A DNA stretch of 64,000 nucleotides from Candidatus Poseidoniaceae archaeon (GTDB taxonomy: Archaea > Thermoplasmatota > Poseidoniia > Poseidoniales > Poseidoniaceae): contig CASIBY010000010.1 in NCBI GenBank assembly GCA_949373095.1, positions 62,001 to 126,000 of the forward strand, written 5' to 3'. The notes below the pieces were generated by a model, which was given only the letters and a program-made list of their open reading frames with translations, did not search any database and was not told where the DNA came from. Positions 38,200-49,500 of this stretch are shown here, piece after piece (the first letter of the stretch is position 1; each line of letters begins with the position of its first letter). Made by a program: the position numbers and the translations under genes.

Positions 38200-41100
38200 T
38201 TGCTCCTCATCGTGTTGGTCACAACATTGAGTGTTGGAGCATTGCTTGCGGCGGGACGAACATCGTCCATGCCTCATCTTTCAAAACTAATTTTGGTTTT
38301 TGGACCATCAGTTGATGCATTCTTACTTCTGTGGTTTCTCCTCTGGTTGGGACTATCAGATGTCAATGCCTTCATGGGAGGTTTGCTGGCGGGAATCATT
38401 TCACTCACCTTGCTCCAACCGCTCTTGATTCCTCAACGTCTCGTTGTCTGGCGTCTTGCCTGGGAAAACATCCGTCGGCGACGAAGGCAATCGGTTTTGA
38501 TGGTTGCAGGACTTGTTATTGCCTCGTCGATTATTACCTCTTCTTTGGTGGTTGGAGATTCCTTGGATGCGACGGTAGGCTACGAGGTTGAAGCAGCTTG
38601 GGGGGAAACCGATGTACTTCTTTCTGGTCTCAATCCTCAAACAGGTGTCCCGGTTCTTTTTGATGAACAGACCGCAGAGATTGCTTGGAGTAGCATGGAA
38701 AATGATGTTTCGCTTAACCCACTGCTGAAAGGTCGGCAATATGGTTGGGCTACCTCAGTGAGCTTGAGTGGTTCTGACGGCGTCTCAGAACCTTCAGTCT
38801 CTTGGTTTGCTCGTAATTCTACGGTTGATGCTATCGGGGTTTGGTCACCACTTGGAGGAGATGAAGGCCTACGCTTTTCGGAACTTGCCTCAGCAAATGA
38901 TGGAGCGACCTTGCCCCAAATCGCTATCAATTCAGCGGCAAGTGAAGAACTTGGTCTAAATGTTGGAGATCGTACAGATATGGGCTGGTACATCACCGAT
39001 GAAGACCAACAACGTGTTCGCCGTGTCCAAGAGGTTTCCATTACTGCTATTGTAGCAAATGAGGGGCAGGGTGCGATGGCTGGTTCACAATCACCTGCCG
39101 TGTTCACTGACCTCGGCACTGCTCAATCTTTGGCTGAACTTGGGAACTCCATAAGTCGCCTTTCAATTGCCCTTGATGATGAATTAAGCGATGACGATGT
39201 GGAGGACGTAAGTGCACAGATTCGCGAGCATCTTGACGCAGCATTTACTGCATCTGATACAGGACTCAACATTTCGCGAGATACAACGACAGGTGCCGTG
39301 ACGATATCATCAACCTCGAACTTGGGAAGGGTCAACGGAGACGATGTTCGGGGGCTGAGGGAAAATCAAACGTCTCTTTACCCCAATGGAGTCATGATGG
39401 AGGTTTTACAGGCTCCACTTATCGATGCCGTCGTCGACGGTGAACCGCTGCTTACACTTGCAGATAGCGATGTTACGTTACTCAAGGACAGTTCAACTGC
39501 CCTTTGGCACTCCAGTCCTTCGGGAGCAGGGTTCCAACTCTACTCCACGAATGAGGCATGGATTTGGCAGGTTGATAGCGGTGATACTCTCAACGACATT
39601 GCCTTCTCTGAGGAAGGCACATCTGCTTCCTTAGCCCATAGTGACGGGATTGTTCTTGCCGATGAATTTGAAGTTGATGAGACTTCAGTGGCTACCTACG
39701 ATACGGAATATCCCGTTGAGGCTGTAGCACACGGGTCGGACAGATGGTGGGCTGTTGAGGCGGGTGAAGAAACTCTAAGGATTCACGTTTTATCAAAAAA
39801 TTACAACCAAACGCAGATGCACAATCTCAGCATTAACCCTCCGTCTACCGTCCTCTCTTACGACCTTGCAGTTGGCGACAATGTCCACTTGCGTATCGAA
39901 GGCCTTCTATCTACCTCGTATTATATCAGCAATGGACTGGAGGATTTGTCGTTCGTACCCTCCGACGCTTCATCGTGGGCGGGGGATGAGTCTGGCGAAG
40001 TTTTCGACCTTCATCTTCAATGCAACGGAGTCGCATGGTCTTTGGTGAATAATCAAAGCGCTTGGTGTACACAGGAACATGGATTGTTGAGATGGAATAC
40101 CTCCTCAGGAGATGTTGAATCAGTACGATTGCCCGTTATGTCTGATGCACCCGGGTTTGGTCGGTTTCCTCAGATGTTCCTTGCATTTGGAGGAGAAAAT
40201 TCCACGGTTGATGTGGCCCTCGGCCACGTTGCAGTATCCAATCGTCTTCAAGGTCTTCCGCTAGAGGACACCAATCTAACCGTTTCAGTGAAAGGAGTAA
40301 TTCCGTATGCTTATGGTAATGATACCGCAATATTCCTGCAAAATGATGGCGTTTATACATCGCTTCCCGGCTTTGAACAACTGACTGACCTTGAGGCCGT
40401 TGTTCTTGGATTAATTCATCTTGAGGACGCAGAACAATTGTCACTTGCCGATGATGACGAGCGTTCATTATTGCTCCTTTCTGGTGGACCATTTGCTGGT
40501 AACGATTCCGATTCTGCTGTTGAGAACCTTACTGTCTGGTTTGACGAGCAGAGTACAATCGACGATGTATTTCTCGGAGTAAGGGCAGTTAAGGTTGAGG
40601 CGGCCCGACAAGCAGCGGAATCCTCCGGCTTGCTTTCTGCTATGTTCCTCGTTTTTGGTACGTTTACGATTGCAGCGGGAGTGTTGCTTGTGCTCACGAT
40701 TATCATGCTACTTGCCGATGTTCGAAGAAGTGAATTAGCGATTGCACGAGCTTTAGGTCTACGTTCAAGCGATGCCCGGGCTTTCTTCGTACAGGAGGGG
40801 CTGGTCCTCTCCGTCATAGCAGGTGGTCTTGGCTCACTACTCGGATTGGGTTTAGCATGGGTCATCTCCGTTGGCTTTTCCTCAATATTTGCCTCGGTAG
40901 GGGCCCAATCCTTCCGTTTTGATTGGACATTAGATTCGTTTTTATCCGGTTGGATTTGGGGTTCTCTCCTCGCTATTGGGCTTCTGTGGGCTACAGCATT
41001 CTGGAATGCCCAATTGAACATCGTGAAGGCACTTCGGGGTGGACGTCTCGTTCTTTCAAAGGGAGTCCCGTGGGGTGTCTTTCTAATCCAAATTATTGGC

Positions 41101-42786
41101 TTAGGGGGCCTTGTGTTGTGTCTTGGAGGTCTCTTTGTAATTGGTACTTCAAGTGGGCTATCTTACGCTGCATACGTCCTCAGTGGGGTGTTTGCAATGC
41201 TTCTTTTTGTTCCTCTTTTCACATGGGAGCTTCCAGTATGGCTCTCATCTCGGCCGAGGTGGGCGCGTTGGAGTCGGCATGGTCCAAGAAATACCCTTGG
41301 AGCTCTCGGTAGTTTGTGGCTGATTTGGACGTTACTTTTGGGCCCAATTGATCCGATTCGTTCCTCGATGAAAGCAGATGAACTCACCTTCATTGTTCTC
41401 GGTCTCCTTCAGGTATTCTCAGGGGTCATGGTTCTTACCAGCATTGCGCCACTGGCGGTTAAGCGGATCACTAAATCAAAAATTATTACTCGCAAATTTG
41501 GCGTGGTGGGCCCGGTCTCATTGGCGCACCCCCTTGCTCATCCTGTCCGAACCGCAGTCGTTATGGGTATGTTTTCAATAACCATGTTTTCAGTAGTTGT
41601 GCTGTCAGGATACACGGCACAATTTGACACCTATTCCTCATCCTTTGTTGAAGATGCAGAAGGAGAATTTGAACTGCTTCTCACCTCATCACGTTCTCGG
41701 CCCATTGAATTGGACAGCGACCCTTCGTTATGGGGAATTGAACACGAAGCGATGAGTAATATTGATGCTGTTGGGCGTATTCACCGTGCACCAGTCCATC
41801 TTGAAGATGCTTCTGGCGAACGGATGCCGTATTTGCTCAGAGGTTTCGATGAGGGTTTTTCTTCTCACGGTGGACTGCCCCTCTACACTTGGGATGAAGG
41901 GTTAGGGGAGACGGAGAAGGAGGCATGGAACTCAATCGAGGAGTTCGAGGATATCGTATTCCTTGATGCCTCTTTTGGTCTTGAATCAACGGCGGATGGG
42001 ACAACAATTGTTCCATTGCAATTTGCCATTGGGGATTCAATTTCCCTTGTTGATTTTTCTAATCCTAAAAACACGAGAACTGTGCGAGTTGGAGGCTTTC
42101 TTCAGCAATCATCATACATCTTTTCACCGGGTGTTTGGATGAATGGAGAAATCGTTGAGGAACAGTTTGGTGGTGAAGTCACCCGAATGTACGTGAGTGT
42201 TTCTGATTCCGCCCAACCCTTCAACCAATCCGCCTCTACTGATGCGGTCTCGGCCCAAGGCAAATCAGAGCAAGTCCGTCAAGCAGCCATGGAACTTGAC
42301 TCAGTCCTTGCACAATCATTGGCTGAACAGAGCGTTTCTGTTCAAACCGTTTCCGAAGAAGTCATGGTGATACAATCTCTTGTTCTTGCAATCCTATCAC
42401 TTTTCCAGGGTTATTTGGCGCTCGGGCTCATTGTTGGAGTTGCTGGAATCGCAGTTGTTACAGTGCGGAACGTGAGTGAACGGAGAACTACCATCGGTAT
42501 GTTGAGAGCTATCGGGTTTCGACAAAGCCATGTTTTGGCTATTTTCATCATTGAAGTTTCATGGATTGCAGCCTTGGGAATGCTGAACGGCCTCTTGATT
42601 GGTTATGGGTTCCACCTTGTCCTTTACAAAGCGATATGGGAGGCTGAAGGGGCAGCGTTTGTGTTCCCCTGGGCATCGACCATAATGTTATTTATTTGCG
42701 GTTGGTTTATCGCTTTGTTGGCTACCTACGGGCCTACGAAACGAGCATCAAAGATCCCACCATCTGCGGCTCTGAGGAATATGTAA
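38200..42786 (+). CDS. Giant FtsX/MacB-type ABC permease with large ectodomain
   Basis: 1,528 aa. The first helices cover residues about 1-75 and 100-115. A beta-rich external region of about 650 aa follows, with propeller-like strands around 430-650. The first FtsX core is at about 810-905 (MLLADVRRSELAIARALGLR), several more helices follow at 940-1140, and the second core is at 1390-1528 (AVVTVRNVSERRTTIGMLRA, ATYGPTKRASKIPPSAAL). This is the duplicated architecture of MacB-like mechanotransmission exporters. The start is unclear: GGAGG at 38174-38178 points to CTG 38185 or to a mis-called ATG at 38182, while TTG 38200 is the first standard alternative. It probably exports or releases a surface lipoprotein or peptide. 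Confidence 0.85.
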   Translation: MLLIVLVTTLSVGALLAAGRTSSMPHLSKLILVFGPSVDAFLLLWFLLWLGLSDVNAFMGGLLAGIISLTLLQPLLIPQRLVVWRLAWENIRRRRRQSVLMVAGLVIASSIITSSLVVGDSLDATVGYEVEAAWGETDVLLSGLNPQTGVPVLFDEQTAEIAWSSMENDVSLNPLLKGRQYGWATSVSLSGSDGVSEPSVSWFARNSTVDAIGVWSPLGGDEGLRFSELASANDGATLPQIAINSAASEELGLNVGDRTDMGWYITDEDQQRVRRVQEVSITAIVANEGQGAMAGSQSPAVFTDLGTAQSLAELGNSISRLSIALDDELSDDDVEDVSAQIREHLDAAFTASDTGLNISRDTTTGAVTISSTSNLGRVNGDDVRGLRENQTSLYPNGVMMEVLQAPLIDAVVDGEPLLTLADSDVTLLKDSSTALWHSSPSGAGFQLYSTNEAWIWQVDSGDTLNDIAFSEEGTSASLAHSDGIVLADEFEVDETSVATYDTEYPVEAVAHGSDRWWAVEAGEETLRIHVLSKNYNQTQMHNLSINPPSTVLSYDLAVGDNVHLRIEGLLSTSYYISNGLEDLSFVPSDASSWAGDESGEVFDLHLQCNGVAWSLVNNQSAWCTQEHGLLRWNTSSGDVESVRLPVMSDAPGFGRFPQMFLAFGGENSTVDVALGHVAVSNRLQGLPLEDTNLTVSVKGVIPYAYGNDTAIFLQNDGVYTSLPGFEQLTDLEAVVLGLIHLEDAEQLSLADDDERSLLLLSGGPFAGNDSDSAVENLTVWFDEQSTIDDVFLGVRAVKVEAARQAAESSGLLSAMFLVFGTFTIAAGVLLVLTIIMLLADVRRSELAIARALGLRSSDARAFFVQEGLVLSVIAGGLGSLLGLGLAWVISVGFSSIFASVGAQSFRFDWTLDSFLSGWIWGSLLAIGLLWATAFWNAQLNIVKALRGGRLVLSKGVPWGVFLIQIIGLGGLVLCLGGLFVIGTSSGLSYAAYVLSGVFAMLLFVPLFTWELPVWLSSRPRWARWSRHGPRNTLGALGSLWLIWTLLLGPIDPIRSSMKADELTFIVLGLLQVFSGVMVLTSIAPLAVKRITKSKIITRKFGVVGPVSLAHPLAHPVRTAVVMGMFSITMFSVVVLSGYTAQFDTYSSSFVEDAEGEFELLLTSSRSRPIELDSDPSLWGIEHEAMSNIDAVGRIHRAPVHLEDASGERMPYLLRGFDEGFSSHGGLPLYTWDEGLGETEKEAWNSIEEFEDIVFLDASFGLESTADGTTIVPLQFAIGDSISLVDFSNPKNTRTVRVGGFLQQSSYIFSPGVWMNGEIVEEQFGGEVTRMYVSVSDSAQPFNQSASTDAVSAQGKSEQVRQAAMELDSVLAQSLAEQSVSVQTVSEEVMVIQSLVLAILSLFQGYLALGLIVGVAGIAVVTVRNVSERRTTIGMLRAIGFRQSHVLAIFIIEVSWIAALGMLNGLLIGYGFHLVLYKAIWEAEGAAFVFPWASTIMLFICGWFIALLATYGPTKRASKIPPSAALRNM

Positions 42787-42926
42787 CTTATTTGAGTAAA
42801 CTCTCCCGGCTGGAAAATTACAAAATTTACGCACTACTTTCATCGTGATGTGGGCTACTGCGCTCCACTTTACACCCGGAATCCACTCAAATATCGCATT
42901 ATTTCCTATCCGCATCTTCGCGTTAG

Positions 42927-42934
42927 TATAAATA
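42927..42934 (+). promoter_or_regulatory. TATA box of surface-protein gene
   Basis: TATAAATA lies 54 bases before ATG 42981, so transcription should start near 42957. GGGGGT at 42969-42974 would act as the ribosome-binding site. The box is the best TATA match in the 194-base gap after the permease gene. Confidence 0.65.
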
Positions 42935-42980
42935 CGACAGATGGCGTGGGAAGGGATACCGAACCTTCGGGGGTATTGAC

Positions 42981-45900
42981 ATGAAGAATATGACACCTAT
43001 GATTCTCGGATTGCTAATGTTAACCAGTTTTTTTGCTGGCATTGACTTTACCGAGCTGGAAGAAACCGTAGTGATTGAGGACGCAGGAGCACGCGCAGGC
43101 GCTGACCCATCCGTCCTTGCCATTACGTCACCTAAAGAAACAGTTTGCGACGCCAATGGGTGCCGTAACGAACTAAAAGTCGGTGAAGTCACCAACTTTG
43201 AAGCATATATCCAAAATCTCGGTGATGCTTCGGTCGACGAGCTAAGTTACACGGTTACCGTGTACCTCACTGATTCCTCAGGTGCAGTCGGCATGATTGC
43301 AAAGGATGCCACTGGAAATGATTTGCAGTGGGAAAACCTTGATGCTATTTGTGACGATGGTACCGTTTGTGATTTTGATTCGTCTGTTACACCTCACCCA
43401 TTTTCCGCTAACTCTTTTCTCGGGGCTGGAAAATATACTCTACAGTATTCTGGACAAGATATTGCATGGACTCCTACTCAAGGACTTTACATCGTTGAAA
43501 TTTCAGTAGATTCCCCAACCGATTCTGACATTGCAAACAATGCAAAGCAAGTTGAAGTTCGTGTTACTGACTGGTTTGACATTAAGGTGGACTTGGAATG
43601 GAGCGACGGATCGACTTCCATCACAGGCTCGGACGCTAAGACTTTCGACCTTACCGTCACGGCGGACGGCTCAGATACATTCTCCCCTCGAAATGTTGAG
43701 ATTCGTCTTGCACTTACCGGTGTCGTCCAAGCAGCAACAGGTGGCGCCAACAATGATGACCTCACATTGAACAGTGGAATTTCCACATTCATGGCTGGAG
43801 TCTCAACGCCAAACACACTGACCTTCCAAAACGAAACCGATCTCAATGATACGACATCCGCTACCCGAACCATCTTGGACTACCAGTCCCCGTGGACCTA
43901 TAGCGGACTCGTTACTCCAGATTCCACGCAACCAGAAAGTAAGTTCGTGTTGGAAGCATCCGTTGTTTCCTATGTATTGTACGGCCAGTTAGCAGATTGC
44001 GTTCAATCCTTCGATGACGATGGAAACGTGACTACATACCTCCATTCCTGTGAAGTCACTCAAACAGGAGACGACCGCCCAGCAACAGACTCCTCTGAAA
44101 TCGGTGGCGCTGTAAATAATTACCACGACATCCGTATATCTCGTATGGGTGTTTACCAAGGATACAATTCTGACGGAACCGGTCAATCATCCAGCTTTGT
44201 TGAAGACTCTGGTGGAGAAGACCTCAATGTTGGGGCATCCCGAGTCTACGCAGAAGTACAACACCGTGGTTCTAGCCCTACCGTTGGATACGATTGGAAT
44301 GTCAGTTACACCGTCTCTCTAGGAACAACTGTTGTTGACACAGGTATCTTGTCCAGTTGCATGGAAGGGACAGAAGTAGCTTACGAATATCAACCTCTCG
44401 GTGGTCCTGGCCTCGAAATCGGAAGCGTATGTGTTCTGGTTAGCCTTGAACCTGGTGAATATACCTTTGAATTTGAATTGGTTATGGCTAACAAGTCTAC
44501 TTCAATTGACGCAACAGGGGCAACTGACATGCGTTTGAGCAACAATGACCGAACAATGGTTTCTAATGTAGTCAACAATCTCCCTCTCATCACTTCGTTT
44601 GAATTGGTCAATCAGGGAGACCTTGTCGTCGGACAGGAAGATATGTTGCAATTTGCCGTAACAGCCTTCGATGTCGATGACCCATCGGGCGAAGGACTGA
44701 ACTTTGCTTACAACATACCTGGAGGCACAATTCCTGGATGTGGTGGTACACAATCCACCGGTGGTACCGTGTGCACATCGTTGGTTCTTGCGGAATACGT
44801 TACCATCTTCCCAGTCACCGTAGTTGTTACAGATAACCACGGCGGAGAAGTTAGCCAAGAAATGATCTTGAGCATCTGGAACACTGCAGTTGGATCTGAT
44901 ACAACAGATTCTGGTATCGGAGTGACATATCCGATTCAATACTTCTTGCAAAGTAACTTCACAATCTCCGCAAATGATGTAACAGATTCCGTTGAATTGG
45001 AGAATTACAACGATGTGGAATTGGATGGCTTTGCTGGTAAATACGATGCAGTCGCAGTTGTTGACTACCAACCTTCAACCACCTTTACTACGGGTGATAT
45101 TTTGACTCAATCGCTCTCAGTGTCCGTTGACAAGTCCCTAGAAGCTACCAGTCTTTGGTACATTGACGGAAGCGGCAAGTGGATTGTCTTTGATGATTCC
45201 TCTGAAGACAGCACTGAAGACGCTACTAAGGCCATCTTCAGTTACGACATTCCTGCAAACAACCCAGTGATTCCTACCGGAAAATTGGTGCTGATGGGTG
45301 GAGAACTTGTTGGTGGAGAAATCCCTAATGCAGCAATTAGCAACTTTGCGATTAACGCTCTGAAAGGAGGGGCAATCGGAATGAGTTGGGATATTGAGAA
45401 CCTACCGCTACGCACAGGAGACAGTGTCCGCCTCATCGTCACCGATGGCGCTACTGAAGTGGTCAACCAGACCGTTCCTGATGAAGACCGTACCTTCACC
45501 CTACCTGGGCCATCTACTACTCACGACACTACCTACACCGCCACCGTGGCTGTTTGCAACCTTGAGGGCTGCTCAACACCAGGTATCGGTAACGCAACGG
45601 CTGACAAGAAGGTTGCAGGAGATGTTGCAGCCACCAGCCTTACTGTAGAAGAAGACGGCGAGAACTGGATCGTTAAGTGGAATGTTGAAGGCGACTCCTC
45701 CGATGTCGCAATGTGGCATGTGTGCTACCAGCGAGCTGAATCTTTCGATGCAGCTAACATGCCAACCAATTGCCCAGACATGGTTCAGGTTGATGCCGGC
45801 AACACCGTTACCATCGCTCAGCCAACCGCAGCAGGTTCGTTTACCTACTACTTCACAGCAGTTCCAATGGATGCTCTGGAGAACATGAATTCCGCAGCAT

Positions 45901-46127
45901 CGATGAACAGTATCGACTACTATCGTCAAGCAGACAATACCAATGCAGACGGTAACGGTACCATCGGCGACGATGCTGACTCCACAAGTGGTGACATCCC
46001 TGTAGCTGCATGGGGCGCAATCGTTGGAGTTATTATCATTGCATTCGTCGTTGGAGCCTTCATCCTCACTCGAGGAGATGGCGAAGGCGGAGACGGTGCC
46101 GAAGACGGAAAAGACTGGGATTACTGA
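42981..46127 (+). CDS. Membrane-anchored surface protein with CARDB/FN3-like domains
   Basis: 1,048 aa. The signal peptide is MTPMILGLLMLTSFFAG. External domains follow: a CARDB-like first part (LKVGEVTNFEAYIQNLGDAS) and repeated beta-sandwich regions, with an FN3-like region near residues 800-960 (IGMSWDIENLPLRTGDSVRL, YTATVAVCNLEGCSTPG). A C-terminal helix (AAWGAIVGVIIIAFVVGAFI, about 1010-1031) and a short acidic tail ending DGKDWDY complete it. It resembles the first gene of the window in layout. It lies just before the giant ORF and after an ABC exporter; a structural surface role is likely, but its function is unknown. Confidence 0.82.
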   Translation: MKNMTPMILGLLMLTSFFAGIDFTELEETVVIEDAGARAGADPSVLAITSPKETVCDANGCRNELKVGEVTNFEAYIQNLGDASVDELSYTVTVYLTDSSGAVGMIAKDATGNDLQWENLDAICDDGTVCDFDSSVTPHPFSANSFLGAGKYTLQYSGQDIAWTPTQGLYIVEISVDSPTDSDIANNAKQVEVRVTDWFDIKVDLEWSDGSTSITGSDAKTFDLTVTADGSDTFSPRNVEIRLALTGVVQAATGGANNDDLTLNSGISTFMAGVSTPNTLTFQNETDLNDTTSATRTILDYQSPWTYSGLVTPDSTQPESKFVLEASVVSYVLYGQLADCVQSFDDDGNVTTYLHSCEVTQTGDDRPATDSSEIGGAVNNYHDIRISRMGVYQGYNSDGTGQSSSFVEDSGGEDLNVGASRVYAEVQHRGSSPTVGYDWNVSYTVSLGTTVVDTGILSSCMEGTEVAYEYQPLGGPGLEIGSVCVLVSLEPGEYTFEFELVMANKSTSIDATGATDMRLSNNDRTMVSNVVNNLPLITSFELVNQGDLVVGQEDMLQFAVTAFDVDDPSGEGLNFAYNIPGGTIPGCGGTQSTGGTVCTSLVLAEYVTIFPVTVVVTDNHGGEVSQEMILSIWNTAVGSDTTDSGIGVTYPIQYFLQSNFTISANDVTDSVELENYNDVELDGFAGKYDAVAVVDYQPSTTFTTGDILTQSLSVSVDKSLEATSLWYIDGSGKWIVFDDSSEDSTEDATKAIFSYDIPANNPVIPTGKLVLMGGELVGGEIPNAAISNFAINALKGGAIGMSWDIENLPLRTGDSVRLIVTDGATEVVNQTVPDEDRTFTLPGPSTTHDTTYTATVAVCNLEGCSTPGIGNATADKKVAGDVAATSLTVEEDGENWIVKWNVEGDSSDVAMWHVCYQRAESFDAANMPTNCPDMVQVDAGNTVTIAQPTAAGSFTYYFTAVPMDALENMNSAASMNSIDYYRQADNTNADGNGTIGDDADSTSGDIPVAAWGAIVGVIIIAFVVGAFILTRGDGEGGDGAEDGKDWDY

Positions 46128-46192
46128 TCTTAGCACAAGCTGAACCTACAGCACCCTCCAACCTCGCAAAGCGGGGATGGACAACGCTGGGA

Positions 46193-46225
46193 GGGCCGCC
46201 TCGGCGGCCCTTCTGGCCTTTTTTA
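46193..46225 (+). terminator. Intrinsic terminator after surface-protein gene
   Basis: GGGCCGC-CTCG-GCGGCCC is a 7-bp GC-rich stem, followed after a few bases by a run of T at 46219-46225. This is a strong transcription stop about 65 bases behind the gene. Confidence 0.8.
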
Positions 46226-46519
46226 AATCTTTAAATTTTGATACATCAGATTATTGCGTCTATTTGGCCAAGGCGAAAGAAACACATTCAAACGTTCTTA
46301 TTGGCTGGGCATTGAAGCAATATTTCTACGGAATTAACAGATGTAGGTTTGTGTTATTTTCCGCCGTAATTTAGGTAATTTTGTGAATCAGCGCCAACGG
46401 GCATATCATGGGCTTAAGGGCCTATTCAATTTCATTTTCAAACGTTATGTACCCCAACTCCTATAAGGGGTGTAAATCGTGGGACGCACTGCATACAGTC
46501 CGTATGAGGTGAATGACCT
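46226..46519 (+). promoter_or_regulatory. Leader region of the giant gene
   Basis: AT-rich gap of nearly 300 bases with no convincing gene; a 65-codon frame (46177-46374) runs through the terminator and is discarded. CTATAAGG at 46461-46468 is a possible TATA element. GAGGTGA at 46505-46511 is the ribosome-binding site for ATG 46520. Confidence 0.5.
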
Positions 46520-49500
46520 ATGTTGGGAAACAAGAAAAACCAGAATAAGACCGTCTTCGGCGGAATTGGAATTGCACTGCTATTGTGCGCTTTGATGGCA
46601 CTCATGCCAATGAGTGGATACATGAGCAACGACAGTGCAGATGTTGAGTTTGTTGAATCAAGCACAACTGGAGAGGAAGATTTCTTCCGCCTCCCCGATA
46701 AAATCGAAGAGATCAACTACGAATATGACCCATCGCTTGAACTACAAGGGATGAGAGACGAGAAAACCAAAGCCTACCTTACTGAGGACGGTAACATTGC
46801 ACAATTGATTGCCACAGAGCCAGTGCACTACCGTAGCAGTGACAACACCTGGGAAAACATTGATGTTAACATCAAGGCTATGCCAGAAGGCTGGAGTGTT
46901 ACCGAGAACACCTTTGTGACTCATTTTGGACCTGAAGCCGGCAGCGGTATCATGGTTCAAGTTAACCAGGGCGTCGATCCCGTAATTTCAGGATTGAATC
47001 CAATGCTGGTGACTCTTGATGAGACAGGAACTGCTCCGGAACCTTACTTCTCCGCTCCAAGTACGAGCGCAATTGAAGTTGGTGGAAACGTCATCCGATA
47101 CCCTCTAGCTGAAGGATTTGACTTGGATTACACTGTTGACTCAACGCAAGTCAAGCAGAACCTCGTCGTCCGAGAAGCACCAGTACTCCAAGAAAACGCA
47201 GTTTGGTTTGGCCTTTCTGAAGGCCTACGCATTCCTGCTGGTTACGCCATCTACTCGGGCGAAACCCAGTTGGGTGAAGATGTGTTCCAGACCAGCGAAG
47301 CACTTCACATCCGCAACATCGAAACCGGAGAAGTTCTCTTGGAACTTCCTACTCCTGTTATCATTGATGCGAGCGGCGGAGACCCATACATCGGGACTTT
47401 CTTCGTTCAAGTCTATGGCCCCGATGTCATCCTCACAACTGTTGTTGAGACCTCATGGCTTCTTTCCGAAGACCGAGTTTACCCCGTTGGAATTGATCCA
47501 ACGCTCAAGGTAAATACTAACGCTGGTGGATACTGTTACGTCTACTATGGGAATTGCTACAGCAACACACTGCGATACTTGTACAAAAGTTATAGCACCA
47601 TTTACTATCTCCCATGGCACAAGGTTTCCTTTACTTCAAGCAACGCCCTTCCTAGCGGCGCTGCAATTCAGAGCATTCAGTGGAAGGAACATATTTCCTC
47701 CTACAGCTATGCCTCTGCGAACGCTAACGTCAACATCAAGATCATGCAGTCATGTGGGACAGATGTTCGATACAACTGGCAAATCACTTCACGAACTTGC
47801 AGCTCAAGCGCTATCACTCCGGGTTATTTAACGCAAAACTATGGTGGGACTCCAGCACTTTCAGTCATGTCCTCAATCTGGAACACTCCAGCAGTCGGGA
47901 CCATCAAGGTTGGTGGAACTGGATGGAAGACCGGTACACTTTGTAACTCTGCTACCGCTTGTTCTTCAACATCCGGTGGAATTGGATTGATTAACTCGGC
48001 TCTTGGAAACGCTGGAACCTCAAGCGGAACCATTGGAGTTGGTGAACAGTACACAGGTTCCCGAATCTTGCGATACGGATACTCTAGCGGCTCGAACGTT
48101 TACCATCTTTCAATCGTCTACACCGGCGGTACAGATGCGGATGCCCCAACCTCCGATTATGTGCCTTACACAGGAATTGATTCATACCTTGAAGGAGAAA
48201 GAACATTCTTCATCTCATTGACAGATATGTCTGGAATTGATACCACATCAGCCAACGCTCCTAAATTGTACTACTCAACAGACGGAGGAACCTCATGGGC
48301 TTCAACATCCTATGGACTCGGTTCTAACAGCCAATTTGATGCAGGTGAACTTGTTTCGATCGGTACTTGCAGTTCTACAACAACAGATTGCCGTTTCAAG
48401 GCCCGAACTCCTGATGTGGAGTTTGGGGATGACTTCCGTTACTACTGGAAGTATCAAGACTTGAACACCGGAAGCAACGGAGCTAACGTTGGATATGAGC
48501 CTGCAAGAACAGGAACTCAACAAACGCCTACTCCTTACCAGTTCGACGTCGTCGACCCAGCAAATGCACCAACTACTTCGAAGAAGATGACAGTTCTAAC
48601 AACTGATGTAACTGCTTATAGTTCCTACAACGCTGGTGGAAACTTTGACCGCCAGCTAACGTATTTCTCAGCGAATGACGAGTATTACTTTGAATTTGAT
48701 ACTTCGTCCTGTGGTACGGGTTCCTCGTCCTGTTTCTACACAGGAACAAGTACGACCTACGGAAACTGGCTCGCTCGATGGAGCGATAAGCCAGCCTACG
48801 GGTACTGGGGAATGAACTCCTACACCAACAAGGGTGACCAAAACCTATGGAACAACAACGGTAATGGATACCTTCAGGTTGGTGCAACGCACGGACCTGG
48901 AATGAACCTAGTTATGCATTACGACAGTGCAGCCAACGCATGGGCAACTGTAGGTATTGGTACAGAGACTGGAATTGAAGCACCGTTGTCCGGTGGTTCA
49001 TCAGCCACACTCTCCTACTCCTACGGTTCCTACACCAAGGCGTACAAGTTTGCAATCCCTGGCGACATCACCGGTGACTTTGGATTGTTCAATTTCAACA
49101 GCACTGCGAGTACATCCACCGCTAACAGAATGTGTGTTACAACAAACGGATGGTACTACTTCTACCGAGCTACCAACAGCTACGACCGATGTACCCCTGC
49201 TTACTACATGATCTACGGTAACAAGAACTCGTACCGCTGGAGCGGTTTCGCAATGGGTAGCAGTTACTATGGACGACAGGCTAGCACAGGCGATATCACC
49301 TACAAGGTTGGTAACGTCGCTCCTACGCCAGACATCTTCAAGCCTACCTTTATTCACAGCGCAATGTCTGATTCTCACTCGAAGATCCGTACAGTCTCTG
49401 TAGGTATCCTTGATGAGGGCGACCCAGCTAGTGGAGTAAATACCAGTACCTCTGCAGGTGTTGGGCCAACGCTCTACCATCGGATTACTCCTGATGGTGG

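Noticed and set aside
46177-46374. 65-codon ORF in the gap before the giant gene
   Set aside because: It runs through the terminator hairpin and its T-run, has no ribosome-binding site and no recognisable protein features.
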